A stretch of 64,000 nucleotides of DNA from positions 1,564,379 through 1,628,378 of the forward strand of contig KL647299.1 in the NCBI GenBank assembly GCA_000727475.1, given 5' to 3'. Source of the DNA: Sarcocystis neurona (Eukaryota > Apicomplexa > Conoidasida > Eucoccidiorida > Sarcocystidae). The notes under the pieces were generated by a model, which had not been told where the DNA came from, did no database searches, and saw nothing but the letters and a program-made list of their open reading frames with translations. Shown piece by piece: positions 21,914 through 33,400 of this stretch. Position 1 is the first letter of the stretch. Each line of letters begins with the position of its first letter. A program made the translations under genes and the position numbers.

Positions 21914-23765
21914 TTGCCACGACTTCGGCGTCCACTCAGGCTCTGTAGAGAAGCTGTCGCTCGCGGCCTTCTGCTGGTGCACGGAAGACGCTTCATCGTC
22001 GTCGTTGCTGCTGCCGCTAGTCTGCGGGGCTTGGACGCTGTGACTCTCCCGCCTGTTGCTGCACGCCGTGCTGCTGTCGTCGGCGCCATGCGTGTGGCAG
22101 GAGCTGCTGCTACTGGTGACCATCACGCTGTCACTATTGCAGCGGCTCCACGTGCTGCTGGGATAGCTCCATCCGCCGTCTGTGGGACTGCTGCCACATG
22201 GGCTCCTGCTGGGAGTCGTACTGCGACTGCTGTTATCGTTGTCCTTGCTGGTCCAGTCGCAGCTGCTGCCGTTCGTGGAGATCCTCCTGCTGCTGTGAAT
22301 TTCACTGCTGTTCTGCACAACACCTCTATTGCTGCCATTCCTGCTGCTGCTGGTGTTTCTGCTGTCCTGGCTGTCGTCGCTGCTGATGTGATTCCCCTCG
22401 CAGTTGCTGGCGGTCGTCTCGCCGCTACTCTTCGCGCTGCTGGCGCTAGTGCTTCTGCTGCTCTCACTCTTCTGACAGGTGCTGCCATTGCAATAGCCCC
22501 ACTCGCGTGCTTCCCTACTGACGCAGGCCGACGTGGACAGGTGCACCTCTACTCTTGCAGAAGCTGCTCGGCTGCTTTGGTTGTTTTCTTCTTCGCGGTT
22601 TTTCCGCCTCTTCTTGTGCGCCGCGTTAAACCGTTCTCGTTCTTCTTGCACGTCTTCTTCCGTCTGTCCTCCGCATGCCGCCGGTACTGCTGCTCCTGCA
22701 GCAGGCTGCTCCGGTTTCTCCTGCGGCATTGTAGAAGACGCTCGTGGTCCTCCTGCTGCAGCAGCAGACTGCACACAGCACTGCCCCGCCAGCAGCACGT
22801 CCTCCCCTGCGTCTGCTGGTTTCATTTTGACGTTGTGGACGGACACACGCAAGTGGGGGACACTGTATACTTGCGGGAGCTCCTGGTTAGAAGCAGAACG
22901 TTCCGTCGAAGAATAGGTAGCCAAAGCACATGTATCTGCCGCCCGACGCGGCACACGTGGGCAAAGAAAGAGCCAGCGCGCGTATCTGCTGCCCTATCCG
23001 GTACAAGCGGGCGTAGGCCTCCCTATCTTCATACCGACAGGGAAATCGTTTTAATGAATCCTAGTGTGGGGATATACACTTGCATGTGAGTAATCGATGC
23101 ACGTGCACGTACATGTGCATACCGGCTGCATGCTTTAGGTATGCGTGCAGGCGGATATATGTGTCACGAATATAAAAAGATGTGAGTATATATACGGTTG
23201 AGTGCACTGGGGGGAGGGTCGGTAAGAAGCCACACGGAAGTGTGTTTCAACATGTGATGGAAGTCATATATATGCTAGAGAAACATAGGGCCTGTATATA
23301 CGTAGGCGCTAGAGAGGCGGATACCGGCATCAAATCTCAACACTACATACGTGCGTATACGTAGGGACAAAAAAGGCGGAGCCCACCATATATACGCACA
23401 ATGAAGGCGGCTCCCATCACCAAGTTTCCATGTACATATATATTTCTCCAGGTACATGTACAGAGGTAGGTGGTAGAATTGACCACGTGCGTAAATGAAA
23501 CAACACCTACGTAGCGGCCACGGCTGTGATAGAAGCGTTCGCATGTGGCCGACCGCTGTTGTGCGCTAGCAGGAGACACGTGTGCATTACGTGTCCCTAT
23601 ACATTCTTAAAGAAATCTGCCTGTCTTGACTTCCCACGAATGTGCATTCCTCCACGGAGAGCTCTGGGTGTAGCCACATGCAAGAGTGGAATCACAGCCT
23701 GTACGTGTGGCCAGGATGATATATTTGCTGGGGACTTGGGCTGTTGTGTTGAGGCCGTCCTCCCA
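21914..23765 (-). CDS. Ser-rich hydrophilic protein, two exons read, both ends open
   Basis: Model: exon 23765-23631 (acceptor CTGCTGCCGCAG; WEDGLNTTAQVPSKYIILAT, ending PWRNAHSWE at a weak GTCAAG donor), then exon 22882-21914 (acceptor TTCTAACCAG; ELPQVYSVPHLRVSVHNVKM). Exon 2 includes TEEDVQEERERFNAAHKKRR and a long Ser/Asp/Asn-rich tract made of AGC-type codons, ending EPEWTPKSWQ at a consensus donor (CAA|GTGAGT). Both exons are phase 0-0. The large exon is open for 323 codons, while a rival plus-strand frame reads as Ala/Val/Cys. The protein is probably largely disordered, with a short basic stretch. No family recognised. The first exon is less certain than the second. Confidence 0.5.
23045..23620. 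other. intron or intergenic DNA
   Basis: Mixed AT-rich sequence with short TATATA runs. No reading frame here is convincing. If the minus-strand model around it is right, 22883-23630 is intron. Confidence 0.4.
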
Positions 23766-24055
23766 CTGCGGCAGCAGTAGCAGCAGCACACGCAGGAACG
23801 GTCACAGTGGAGTGAATGGCACCGGCAAACGGGACAGTTTGAGCAACAACAGCAGGTAGGCAGGCAAGCGAACAGCAGAGCGGAGCAGGAACGGACGCAG
23901 CAACCACCCACCCCACAAGAGTGTCGGCCGCAGCGTAATTCGCGGTAAATGCAGTCACTGTGTGTCGCTGCTGCGAAGCAGATTTGCGCTGCTGCAGCTG
24001 CTGCTGTCTTTGAAACGGCGTCCACGCGTGCAAAAGGACGCAATAGCAGCTACTG

Positions 24056-24845
24056 AGCGAACAACTGGTATGTATCAGCAAATCGTTAAACCCACAGCAT
24101 CAGAGTCTTATCTGACGCGCTGTTGGAGGCCCTCTAGCGAAGACGCCGGAGTGGTGTGGGGAGTTCCTCACTATTACCTGCAGGAAGAACCAGAGCTGAA
24201 CCCAGCAACCGCAGCAGCTGCAGCCACAGCAACAGCAGCAACGGCAGTAGCCGCAACAAGAGCAGCAGCAGCGGCTGCAGAAGCGGGCGGGTACGGTGGC
24301 AGCAGAAGCAGCACCACTGCCAGCAGCACCAAGAACAATGCTGGCAAGGGGAGCCAAGTAGAGCAACACGAGCGTTAAGTGCCGGGCTGCAGAAAGTGAG
24401 TTGGACGAACCACAGAAGCTGCACCATTCGACCGAGCAACAGCAGACAGACCCAGAGAGGCCAGTCGGGCCCGTGGCAGTAGTATTAGCGATAGCTAGCA
24501 GCAGCGACTCCAGGACCTTCATTGAGGAAAAACGCAGTAGAAGCAATATCTTAATCATCTGAAAAGTGCGCGGGGTTGTTTCCTTTTTCAGAAGCAATAC
24601 CTCAGCAGCGGTTCAACAGCTACGACGGCAAGATTACTCGTGCAGTGACAGCAATGCAGCGGGTGCGCGGCAGCACTAGCAGCAGCACGAGCCGTCAAAG
24701 CACAATGCCATGGGACGGAGACGCAGAGATCACCCCCGTTGCTGATGTTGTGTATCCACTCCGGGGGGACACAGTTTTGTGTCGCAAAGCTGTTACACGC
24801 TGGAGGAGAGGACGCGTGCATTGTGTTTCCTGGCGTCTCCGCTGA
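24056..24845 (+). CDS. 3' part of an unidentified protein with an Ala-rich (GCA) insertion
   Basis: Terminal exon 24592-24845 follows an excellent acceptor (TTTCCTTTTTCAG). It reads EAIPQQRFNSYDGKITRAVT, passes a short Ser run, then GDAEITPVADVVYPLRGDTV and RKAVTRWRRGRVHCVSW, with TGA at 24843-24845. Upstream, 24.06-24.38 kb is plus-strand coding-like: ESYLTRCWRPSSEDAGVVWG, then VPHYYLQEEPELN, then an Ala/Thr run encoded by GCA/ACA. A consensus donor (CAGAAA|GTGAGT) lies near 24410, but it fits a different frame of the CAG tract, so the join is unresolved. The gene converges on the minus-strand gene that stops at 24908. Function unknown. Confidence 0.45.
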
Positions 24846-24907
24846 TAATTTCCACTTGTACCAACCGCATACAAAGTTGCCGATATACCTTTACATACAG
24901 TACTTGC

Positions 24908-27900
24908 CTATTCTCCGTGATGTGTCCGTCTACACGTTGGACGAAGCTCGAGACACTCAAGGAGATTTGCATCGTCGAAATCCTCAGCAACTTCTTCAAC
25001 GGTGGGGTCATCCTCGCTCCTTTCGAATCTCTGGCGTAGATGGCAACGGTAGGTGCTTGCCACTTCCCGCAGGATGCCACGGGCAAGCTTGTACACAGCC
25101 TTAGAAAAAACAGGAGGAAGGGACTCTTCTGCAATATGTATTCCAAGAATTTACACACCAGACAGACAACATAGACAAAGGGGAGTGAAAATTGGGGAAG
25201 AAGCATCATTGGAGCTCCGAAGGTAGGCTTGTACTTCCGTTTTGCACCGTGCACACGATGGAAGGGGAAAAATGAGAAGTTTCTCGTTCGTCGTAAGCCC
25301 GCACAAATACTGTACGCTCGTAGGACGGGCAAGAACACTTGTATACAAGTACATATATGTTGATCTCTTTGACTCACAGTACAACTGAAAGCAGCACCCT
25401 GCATTCTTGTTTTCAGCGAGATGTGTGCGCTGCCTTTGAATACGTGGACGTCCACAGACAACTTAAAAAGGAGAACCCGTCCGTTATGCATCCTCTGCAG
25501 ATTCAACGAAGGAGGCAGCATCGCGAAGCAAAACTTTTCTTCGTCGAGAGACACGTGGACAGGCAATCTACACATGCGTACACAGTTGTGGATATGAATA
25601 TTATACATACGTGCGTATATGCGAATTAACAGTCGTATGCGGCTGTCTACGTACCGACGAACTTGTAGGGAACAGACACGTGAGCGTACGTTTCGATTAC
25701 TGGTATCTGAATGCGGATACAACGGAGTACCTGTCCCCGTAGAGTATGTGCGTAGAGAACGGCACTCAGCACCCTGCCAGATGTGATAAGGGGGCGACAA
25801 AGAGAGAGCGGCATACACCACGAGTTTTCTCAATACAGAGGCAAAATAGATCACAAAAAAAGCTGTGCAGCTTTGTACGCCGCATGGAGCCACTTCGTGG
25901 GACGTGCGTATATCCGTACGTGCTGCATTACGTGCACCACATTGTACGTGGAGGCACAGGACAGCGTAGTGAGGTACTTGCCTAGGAGAGGCCTAGAACG
26001 AATGGCGCAGGTGCCACCTCGGCAAGCTGATTTGTTTGGTCCACATCCTCACTCGTCCTTGTAGAAAGTGTTCGCTGTTTCTCGTAAAGAAATCTGTATA
26101 TTCGGTAGGAAAGTCTTGAACCACGGCCAGTGCGATGTACGTACACCTGAAAGTTTCGCCAGCATCACGGTTACCAACATCACATGAATTTTGTCCGTGG
26201 AGAGCTGAGCTGGTTTGCACTAAAATGTCCTCCTTGGGCAACACCAGTGTGGATCACAATGGACGAGCCAAATCTTGGATAGGTAGAAGCAGAGAAGTTC
26301 ACTTCTGATCAGGCGGCACAGGAGAGTGGAGGAGGAAGTCTGCTTCACACAACCGGCTAGAAATCCGCATTACTGCGTGGTTGTTGTCCACCAGTATGAA
26401 AGTAGGAAGCGCGATGCAATGAATTCTGCATCTTCTACTCCTGTTGTGACAGGTTGAGGTGCACCCTGGGTTTTGTTAAAAAACCAATGCTGATTTTTGA
26501 CGAAGATAAGTGTACACCACTTATGCAATGCACGACTGGAAGGTTTTTCTTTGCCCCCAGTGACAAGTTTCACACCCGAGATAAAACTACAGTATGATGA
26601 GACGATGGACTCTTCACATAATCTGGCATTTTTCATGCCTCGTACGTGGCAGTAGAGTCCTTGACTCGAAGTAATCTGGAAATGCGGGTAAGCCGCAGAA
26701 GTGTACAGCCGTGGAAGAAAGCATAAGCTTATACATGCGAAAACACAAGCGTAGGCCAAGCAACAACTAAATCACCTCGCTGCCGGAGAGACCGGAGAAT
26801 GCGTGAGGCGCTACACCGTCTCTTTGTATTCGTAAACAAACATACGTTTGCACAAATGCAGACAAGCTTGTCTACATGTGTGTATATAGATATATATATA
26901 TATATATGGAAAAGTAGTACGAATACACGAGAAGCATATGTGCATGTATTGATGACGTGTGCTTGTGGCGAACGCGCTTGTCGTGCTGCAAGTAAGTAGA
27001 CACACCTCCGCGAGTTAAGTTATATTTTCAATGTCGAGGGAAAAGATCTCCCTCTGCAGATCCCCATGTGTTGTCAAATGCAGCGTACGTGGCACTGCGT
27101 TTTCGTAGGTGTCCCTACGGGGGTTTAAAACGAAGAAGTTGAGACTTCGGAGAGGTTTACTCGTGCAGTTGCTGTTAAAGGCGTCTTTTAAGGACGTTGT
27201 CACCGTATACTTTCAGACACAAAGTCATAGGTGCGGAAATGTGCGCTTTGGGTATTACATTTCATACAGACGTGTGTGCCCACGTGCGCTGCCTCCTGGG
27301 CAAAAGAAAGAGTCGAGAGTTCGGTACCCAGCCTCTACGAAAAACATGGCGCCGTCAGTCTGTGTGTCTTACATTCTTGCCATTCTACATGGCGACGTGC
27401 TCAGACAGAGGCGTGGTACTGGGTCTCGCCTACCTGACAACTCTACGCATACAATTGTAGAGCGCGTTCAGGGATACACATGCATATATTTTTTGCGTGT
27501 GTACGACACACCTTGTCTACAGCGAGGCAGCAAACAATATAGGGGGAAAATTATCCACACGCGTGCCGTAACGCCTCCAAAACGTGCGCAATCTCTTGAG
27601 GTCCGTTCAAGACGCTGTTAGAGGTCGCATCTCCTGCATCTTCCTCGCCCTGTAATAACCCGCAGTGGAAGCCCTGGCCTCCGTCCGTACGAAGCATCTT
27701 TATAAGGGTGTACCCTCTTGTACATATATATATGTATGTGTACATAAAAATTCTGTATGCATCTGTGGATCACGTCCACGTGCGTGTTTACATATCGCTG
27801 CCTGCACACCTCCAAATTGGATCTATGTACTGCCTGCCTCACATCTAAACATATGTGGGAAGAAAGACGTATGCGTATTCGCATGTAAACACAAAAAGAA

Positions 27901-28294
27901 AATCCCAGGCTCGATTCCTTCGAGTAAATTCGCACACACGTGCACATAGGTTTGTTCATATACACCTGCCAGCACACACAGGTATTTGAGCGTCTGAAGG
28001 GACTACCGATGAACCTATTGGACAGTGTGATTCTGTTGATGGGAAGTACCAAATCGTGTGGCCTCACATCACGTAAGCGTGTCTCCAGTATCATGAAGCT
28101 GTATTTGGACCGCTCGCTCTATATCCCGATACAGACACACATACATGTGTGTGTGTGTGTGAACAATTGTGTACACATCACATTTTTGTGTTTTACACAC
28201 ACGTGTAGACTTCCCTTATGCCTCGTAAGTACCCGATAGTCGTCGTAACGAAATATGAACTGCACCGTGAGTCGCCAATTGCTCGGACTGCCGG
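24908..28294 (-). CDS. unidentified multi-exon protein, C-terminal five exons in phase
   Basis: Exons in transcript order: 28294-28233 (GSPSNWRLTVQFIFRYDDYR), 26675-26374 (ITSSQGLYCHVRGMKNARLC to FIASRFLLSYWWTTTT), 26146-26053 (CTYIALAVVQDFPTEYTDFF to NSEHFLQGR), 25494-25378 (RMHNGRVLLFKLSVDVHVFK to GAAFSCT, donor ACT|GTGAGT) and 25099-24908 (AVYKLARGILREVASTYRCH to RRTHHGE, TAG at 24908-24910). All four joins agree in phase. Acceptors such as TTTCCAG, CTTTCAG and TTTTTTCTAAG fit. Introns are short except the first, which holds satellites and other possible exons (a frame ending GDLQREIFSLDIENIT at 27015). A possible start ATG at 28538-28540 is speculative. No domain is recognised. The protein has no CAG insertion, unlike its neighbours. 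Confidence 0.5.
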
Positions 28295-28603
28295 CTAGAA
28301 TTAAAACAATTTTGTTTCGGGCGTTGGCAATGTAGGCCACATATTTTTCCGCAAGAACATATGACAAAGGTCAACCTCATATATATACGTATATCTTCAA
28401 AATGGGGCAAGAGGCAGCCGATCTCTCGATGGAACAAGTAGCCAAACGTAATTAATTTTGCAGAAGGAAAATGGAGTTCAGTCCATAAGCGAAGCGAACA
28501 AGACGCGCCTCTCTCTTTGCACAGATTGAGCCTTCCACATCTTATTTAACAAAATTCGTACTTCGTGGCTTCCGCTTTCTGCATACTTTCGAGTCATGCA
28601 GTC

Positions 28604-29885
28604 TCATTCTTCTGTGCAGAAAGAGTTGTCCTTCAAACACTTATCCCTTGCCCTCCCCAAAAAAATTCCTCGCCTCTTCCTCGCCCGGAAGAGATCTCCT
28701 TCGTACATGTTCTCCTCTGCACACAGCCTGGCCACTCGTGGATCTTCCTTTCGATCGTAGAAGGCAGAGAATGCGCCTCTATTTCTATGGTTGTCGAGCG
28801 AAGTGATTTACGTGGTTCTATCTGCGGGAAACCCGGAGTCTTCTCTTCAACTCTCATGCACAGGGAAGAAATGTTCTAACATCCTTCCTAGAATGTGAAG
28901 TCGGATGTGGGTCTCTGCAGAAAAGGGTCCACTCATATGTGCCTGCCGTTGAAAGGAGGAGAACAGTCCTTTTCACGTCTGGTAGACATCTGCACATGTA
29001 CATATTCCTCGTAGAATGCTGGAAACACAGCTCTTGTCGAGGGAAGAAGTCAAATACGTGCCTGCTGTGTAGAGAAGTGCTAATGTGTCCGCACACAGAC
29101 GCACGTGCCGTCACTCTTCCTGCAGAGGGAAAGAACTTTTCGTCTTCCTCCTCGTCAAAAATCAATCAGTACTAATAAATATGTTTCAACCACATCCCGT
29201 CCTCAGCGACCTCAATCCGCACATACACAACGACCTGCGGCGCGTGTAGCCAGCTGCACGCTCACCAGAAAACCACCGCCTAGAAGCACGTATCGCAGTA
29301 CAAGTCCCGCTCCACGCAGGAGCGGTCAGATAAAAGAAAAGAGGTGCTGCAACTGACGCAGCGGAGACGGTAGCGGGGCACTCGGTCGGTCAGAGTAGCT
29401 CAAAGTGCACCAGCAGCTGGTGGTAGGTGCAGCAGTCGCGAAAAGAGTAAGGCCGAGAGTGGCAGCAGCAGCGGCCGAGAAAGAATCTCTGGTGGTCATA
29501 GCGAAGGCAGCACAAATCGCATCAGGACCCCCCGAGATAACAGTCGGGGCCGCAGCGTCCGGAGCAGCACCACCAGAGTAGCATCACCGCCCCAAAGAAA
29601 AGGATAGACACGAGCACAGCAGCAGCAGGAGCAACGACAGTAGCAGCGCTGCTTTTCGCGGCAGCTCTGGCAGTACCGGGCAGTGTAACCCCTCTGAACA
29701 GAAACAAGACCAGTCACTCTAGTTGGGGACAGCTCAATTGCAGCAGTGTCACCATGCCCGAAATGAGCAGCACTTGTACGAAGGCTGGAACGATACTCTA
29801 TGAACTGCCCCAAAGGATGCAAAAAGCCATTCATGTCTCTCAGGAGACGCGTCCACTTATGCGCTTTCGTCTCCCTCTCTGTCAC
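28604..29885 (-). CDS. unidentified protein, two exon candidates
   Basis: The terminal exon, about 28784-28604, reads NRGAFSAFYDRKEDPRVARL, then CAEENMYEGDLFRARKRRGI and ARDKCLKDNSFCTEE, with TGA at 28604-28606. Its acceptor (CGACAACCATAG) is acceptable. A second candidate, 29885-29676, reads RLLRDMNGFLHPLGQFIEYR, then SAAHFGHGDTAAIELSPTRV, with a possible donor GCCCG|GTACTG. Exons between them are unresolved; several minus-strand frames at 28.85-29.16 kb are open. The two pieces may belong to different genes. No family recognised. Confidence 0.4.
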
Positions 29886-29899
29886 GTAGGAAACGCTGC

Positions 29900-30450
29900 A
29901 ATTGCTCGCGTGCCTGCAACGGCTGCTTCACACAGTTTCCTGATGTTTCATGGTAAACCCTGTACTCTACGTATCTCTTTACGCTTCTCGGTCTCTCCGT
30001 AGGGTCGGAAATTTCTAGTGCCATCATGGTGGTTGCTTTTTTGTGTATTAAAAAAAAATTGGAAGGACAGCCTGGAGGACGTGCGCACCCGCGGTGAAGC
30101 GCAGGCGTCTGAAAGCCGGCAGCCGCAGGCAGGTGCTTGAGATGAATAAATTAGCAATGTTGTGCACCCGTGTGAGACGATGTATCTTAGCGGGACTAGG
30201 AAGCGAATTGCGATGGCTAGGATCCAGCGCGTGTGCGGCAGGCACACAAATGCATGCGCAGAGCAGGAGACGCATCAGGCAGAGGCGTGCGACGAATGCA
30301 GCGGCGCCATCAGAATGTTGCATGTATGGCTGCAACAGGGATGGCATCCACAGGCTGCACGCTTGAAGCAGCGACACCATTGCAGCGCAGCAGAACTCCT
30401 CGTGCAGACTTGACAGCATTAAAGCGTTCCTCACATGCAGCGCCAGCAGC
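29900..30450. other. 3' flank of the large minus-strand gene
   Basis: Mixed sequence containing an A-rich/T-rich patch at about 30034-30058. Open frames on both strands lack splice support. I see no gene here. Confidence 0.4.
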
Positions 30451-30469
30451 GGGTCGAGCTCTTTTAAAC

Positions 30470-33400
30470 TCAGAGGAGGCTGCGGCGACTAGGAGAGTCC
30501 CTTTGAATGCCTTGAATAATTGCCTGGAGGAACTCGTTCCAATCCTGGGGAGAGGACCTCTGCAGCGCCATCGAAATCTCTTCAACAGACTGAAAGAGGG
30601 CTTCGAGGTGATGACGAAATCCCGCTAACTGCGCAGAAAAAAAAGCATGCAGCTGTGCAACCGAGGCGCTTCTTTAAGACTCGTTGTGTTCCGCGCCTTC
30701 CTTCCTAGGTGGCTACAGACGTCCCTGAGATTACGCATTTATATACGTTGCACGTATACACGTACATTCTCACTGAAGAGGGTTGAGGACCGATGTATTT
30801 CTCTGTCACGCAGTCTCTATCGGGGTTCCCTCGTAGTCACACTGCCATGAATGCACCTGCCTTTATCTCCTACAAGCTGCATGTTTACGTATTAACGCAC
30901 GGAAGGGTTAACTCGCCCGCCCCGCCGACCATGAAGCACAGCTTCCCAACAATGCCGCGAGCCTTCTGACCGAAGGCGCACGCGGCACCTAGAGGCAAGA
31001 TTATCAAATCCACTTGCAACTGCTAAGCTCTCATTCGGTGGCGCTTTACAGGCCCTGAACATAACCATACACGGTCAGTTTAAATTTAGTTTAGAAAGAA
31101 GATTTTGCTTAATGACGTGGCAGTCTGCGTTAACAAATGCATGCACGCGGGCACTGATGTCACACAGCTGCGTATATTCCATTTTTATTCACTACACATA
31201 CATGCGCAAGTAGTTCAACTCCGTATACCGCCTCGAAATATACGTAGGTGTGTGGAAGTCTGTTTGTCTCCGCATATGTGTATACACACGTGTGCCTCAC
31301 ACGTGCCGACTCGGTGTTTCAAGGGCGTGTACTCTCACACACTGTAAGCGCTAGAATACGAGCTCTATTCGCCTGCCTCGTCGCATGCATGTATATACGC
31401 AGAAGGATGCACTTGGAGAGAAATACTTGCTTGAGTGTCTGCAGAATTACTAAATAAAGAAGACTGCGGATCCACAGAATTTACAAACACTGCAAAGGAA
31501 ACACTTTGTCTGCAAAGTTTGGAAAGACAGCTCCTGCAGCAAAACTTAGCAACGACGGCGCATGGCAATTTCCAGCAAGTATGTGTTGGTGCATGCTGTT
31601 TCTCTGCACGCGACACCAATGCAAATCTGTACTTGCACCTTTGTGTCTTTGCACATGTGAGAGAGCTTCGGGCACGTGTACAGGGGTACAAGTGTACGCG
31701 ACACCTTTGCTATGACAGTACAGCCTAGAGGAAACATGAAGCAACACAAAAATCTAGAGGGGCCTTAGATTCTGAGGAAGGAAGTGTCTGTGAATGGCAA
31801 TTCCCTGTACGCTACATTTTTCCGCCTTCCAGAAGCCCCGAACACACAGGCGCAACACCTGAAGAGGGTAACCACATTGCGCTGCCTTTATGTGTACCTA
31901 TGTGACAATTCACGCGCAGGCGTCCTCCGTGTCTACACTGCCACTGCCTATTTCTTCATTACGACCTGTTCTGGAGCTCGCCTGGACAATGAAAAACGCG
32001 CTGTAGCGTCAGCTCTGCGGTATCGTAGTCGCGCAAACAGCGGCACTAGAACGGCTGTGGCGGCGGCGAGCAGCCGTTGTTTCCACAGCAACACACAACG
32101 CATCCATCTCTACCAGCTGACGACAAACTCTCGGAGAACTTCTGCGGATAGTATACTTACGCACAAATACAGACACGCCAGTAGGCACCTATATCTATCT
32201 GTCCAGCTCCGCATATATATATGTATGTATATATATGAGCAGCTGCTGTTTCCACAGCAACAGAGTTGCGTCCACCTCTGCCTGCTGTCGAACAACATTT
32301 GAGCGTTTTCGGCCGAAAGACTCATGCACAAATACAGACACCTCCGTACGTATACATGTCTATCTGTTCACCTACGCATGCACACATGTATATATATATA
32401 CATATATAGGCATACGCATACATAGGACCTCCGCCGCTGTACCCGCAGACTGTTGAATGAAACAATGTGTTCCAGGACGGGTCTACACCTCGAAGATACT
32501 TTTGGTCTGACACTGCCCGGTACGTAACAAGCCTCCAGGCAAAGAATTTACAGAATTTTCTATTATTGTTCGCGCATCCACGCGAACGCAGACGTATGTC
32601 CCATTCTTCATATGTGTAATACGCACTCTACGGTCGACAGACGTGTAAGTTTCTATCAAAGGATGCGCCACGGAAGAAAGTACCTTAGTTTCCGCCCATT
32701 TCTGCAGTAAGAGTTTGAAGTCTTCGCTGTCGGCAAGTCTCGCGATGATGCACAGCCATGCCTCCTTTGAGTCCTGTAGTCCTTCTGCCTTTAGCCAGGA
32801 CTGGATACGCATCCACGCCTTTACCATTTTCCGTAACCCTGCTGGAACCTTGCTGAGGACAAGCCGGCTGCTCTGCTGCTGCTGTTGCGTAAACCAATCT
32901 TTGTTGCAGGTGCGCTCCTTCGAAGCCACTACCGTTGTTGCTGCTGCTGCCGCCGTGGTGGTAACGCTGTTGCAGCAATAGCGGTCGTCCGTTGCTCCGC
33001 TGCTGCAGACATAGCCCCTCAATCCCTTTTGGCGTTGGTGCTGGTGGCCGCCCGACATTCCATCCGTAGAGGAACTGGACGAGGATGCAGCAGCAGTGGC
33101 AACAGCAGCTGCCGCGTCGATGTTGGACGCGGCAGTAGGAGCGCCCGCCAAAGCCGCAGCCGACGCAGCGACAGCAGCAGCCGCACTCGCGAAGGTTGCG
33201 GAGGAAGAGGTTGAGCAGTAAAAGGCAACAGTGCCAGCAGAGGAGGACGAGGAAGAAGCAATGCCGCTATCCGTGCTTTCTCTTAAACTAGAACCGCAGA
33301 CCGTCGAACTTTCCGACTCTGCTTCTCCTTGCGAGGCCAGCAGTTTCGACTGGTTGCATGTGTTCTGCGCGCAGGAGGTGGCATCACAGAAGTGGTGGCC

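Noticed and set aside
21860..23089. 409-codon plus-strand Ala/Val-rich open frame
   Set aside because: The minus strand has a better-composed 323-codon exon with consensus acceptor and donor at the same place; the plus frame is its shadow.
26146..26373. A minus-strand peptide resembling the ubiquitin-protease His box (IVIHTGVAQGGHF)
   Set aside because: The spacing matches HxG-x3-GGH(Y/F), but the segment lies between two exons (26374 and 26146) that join in phase without it, and no matching Cys box was found upstream. I treat it as intronic coincidence.
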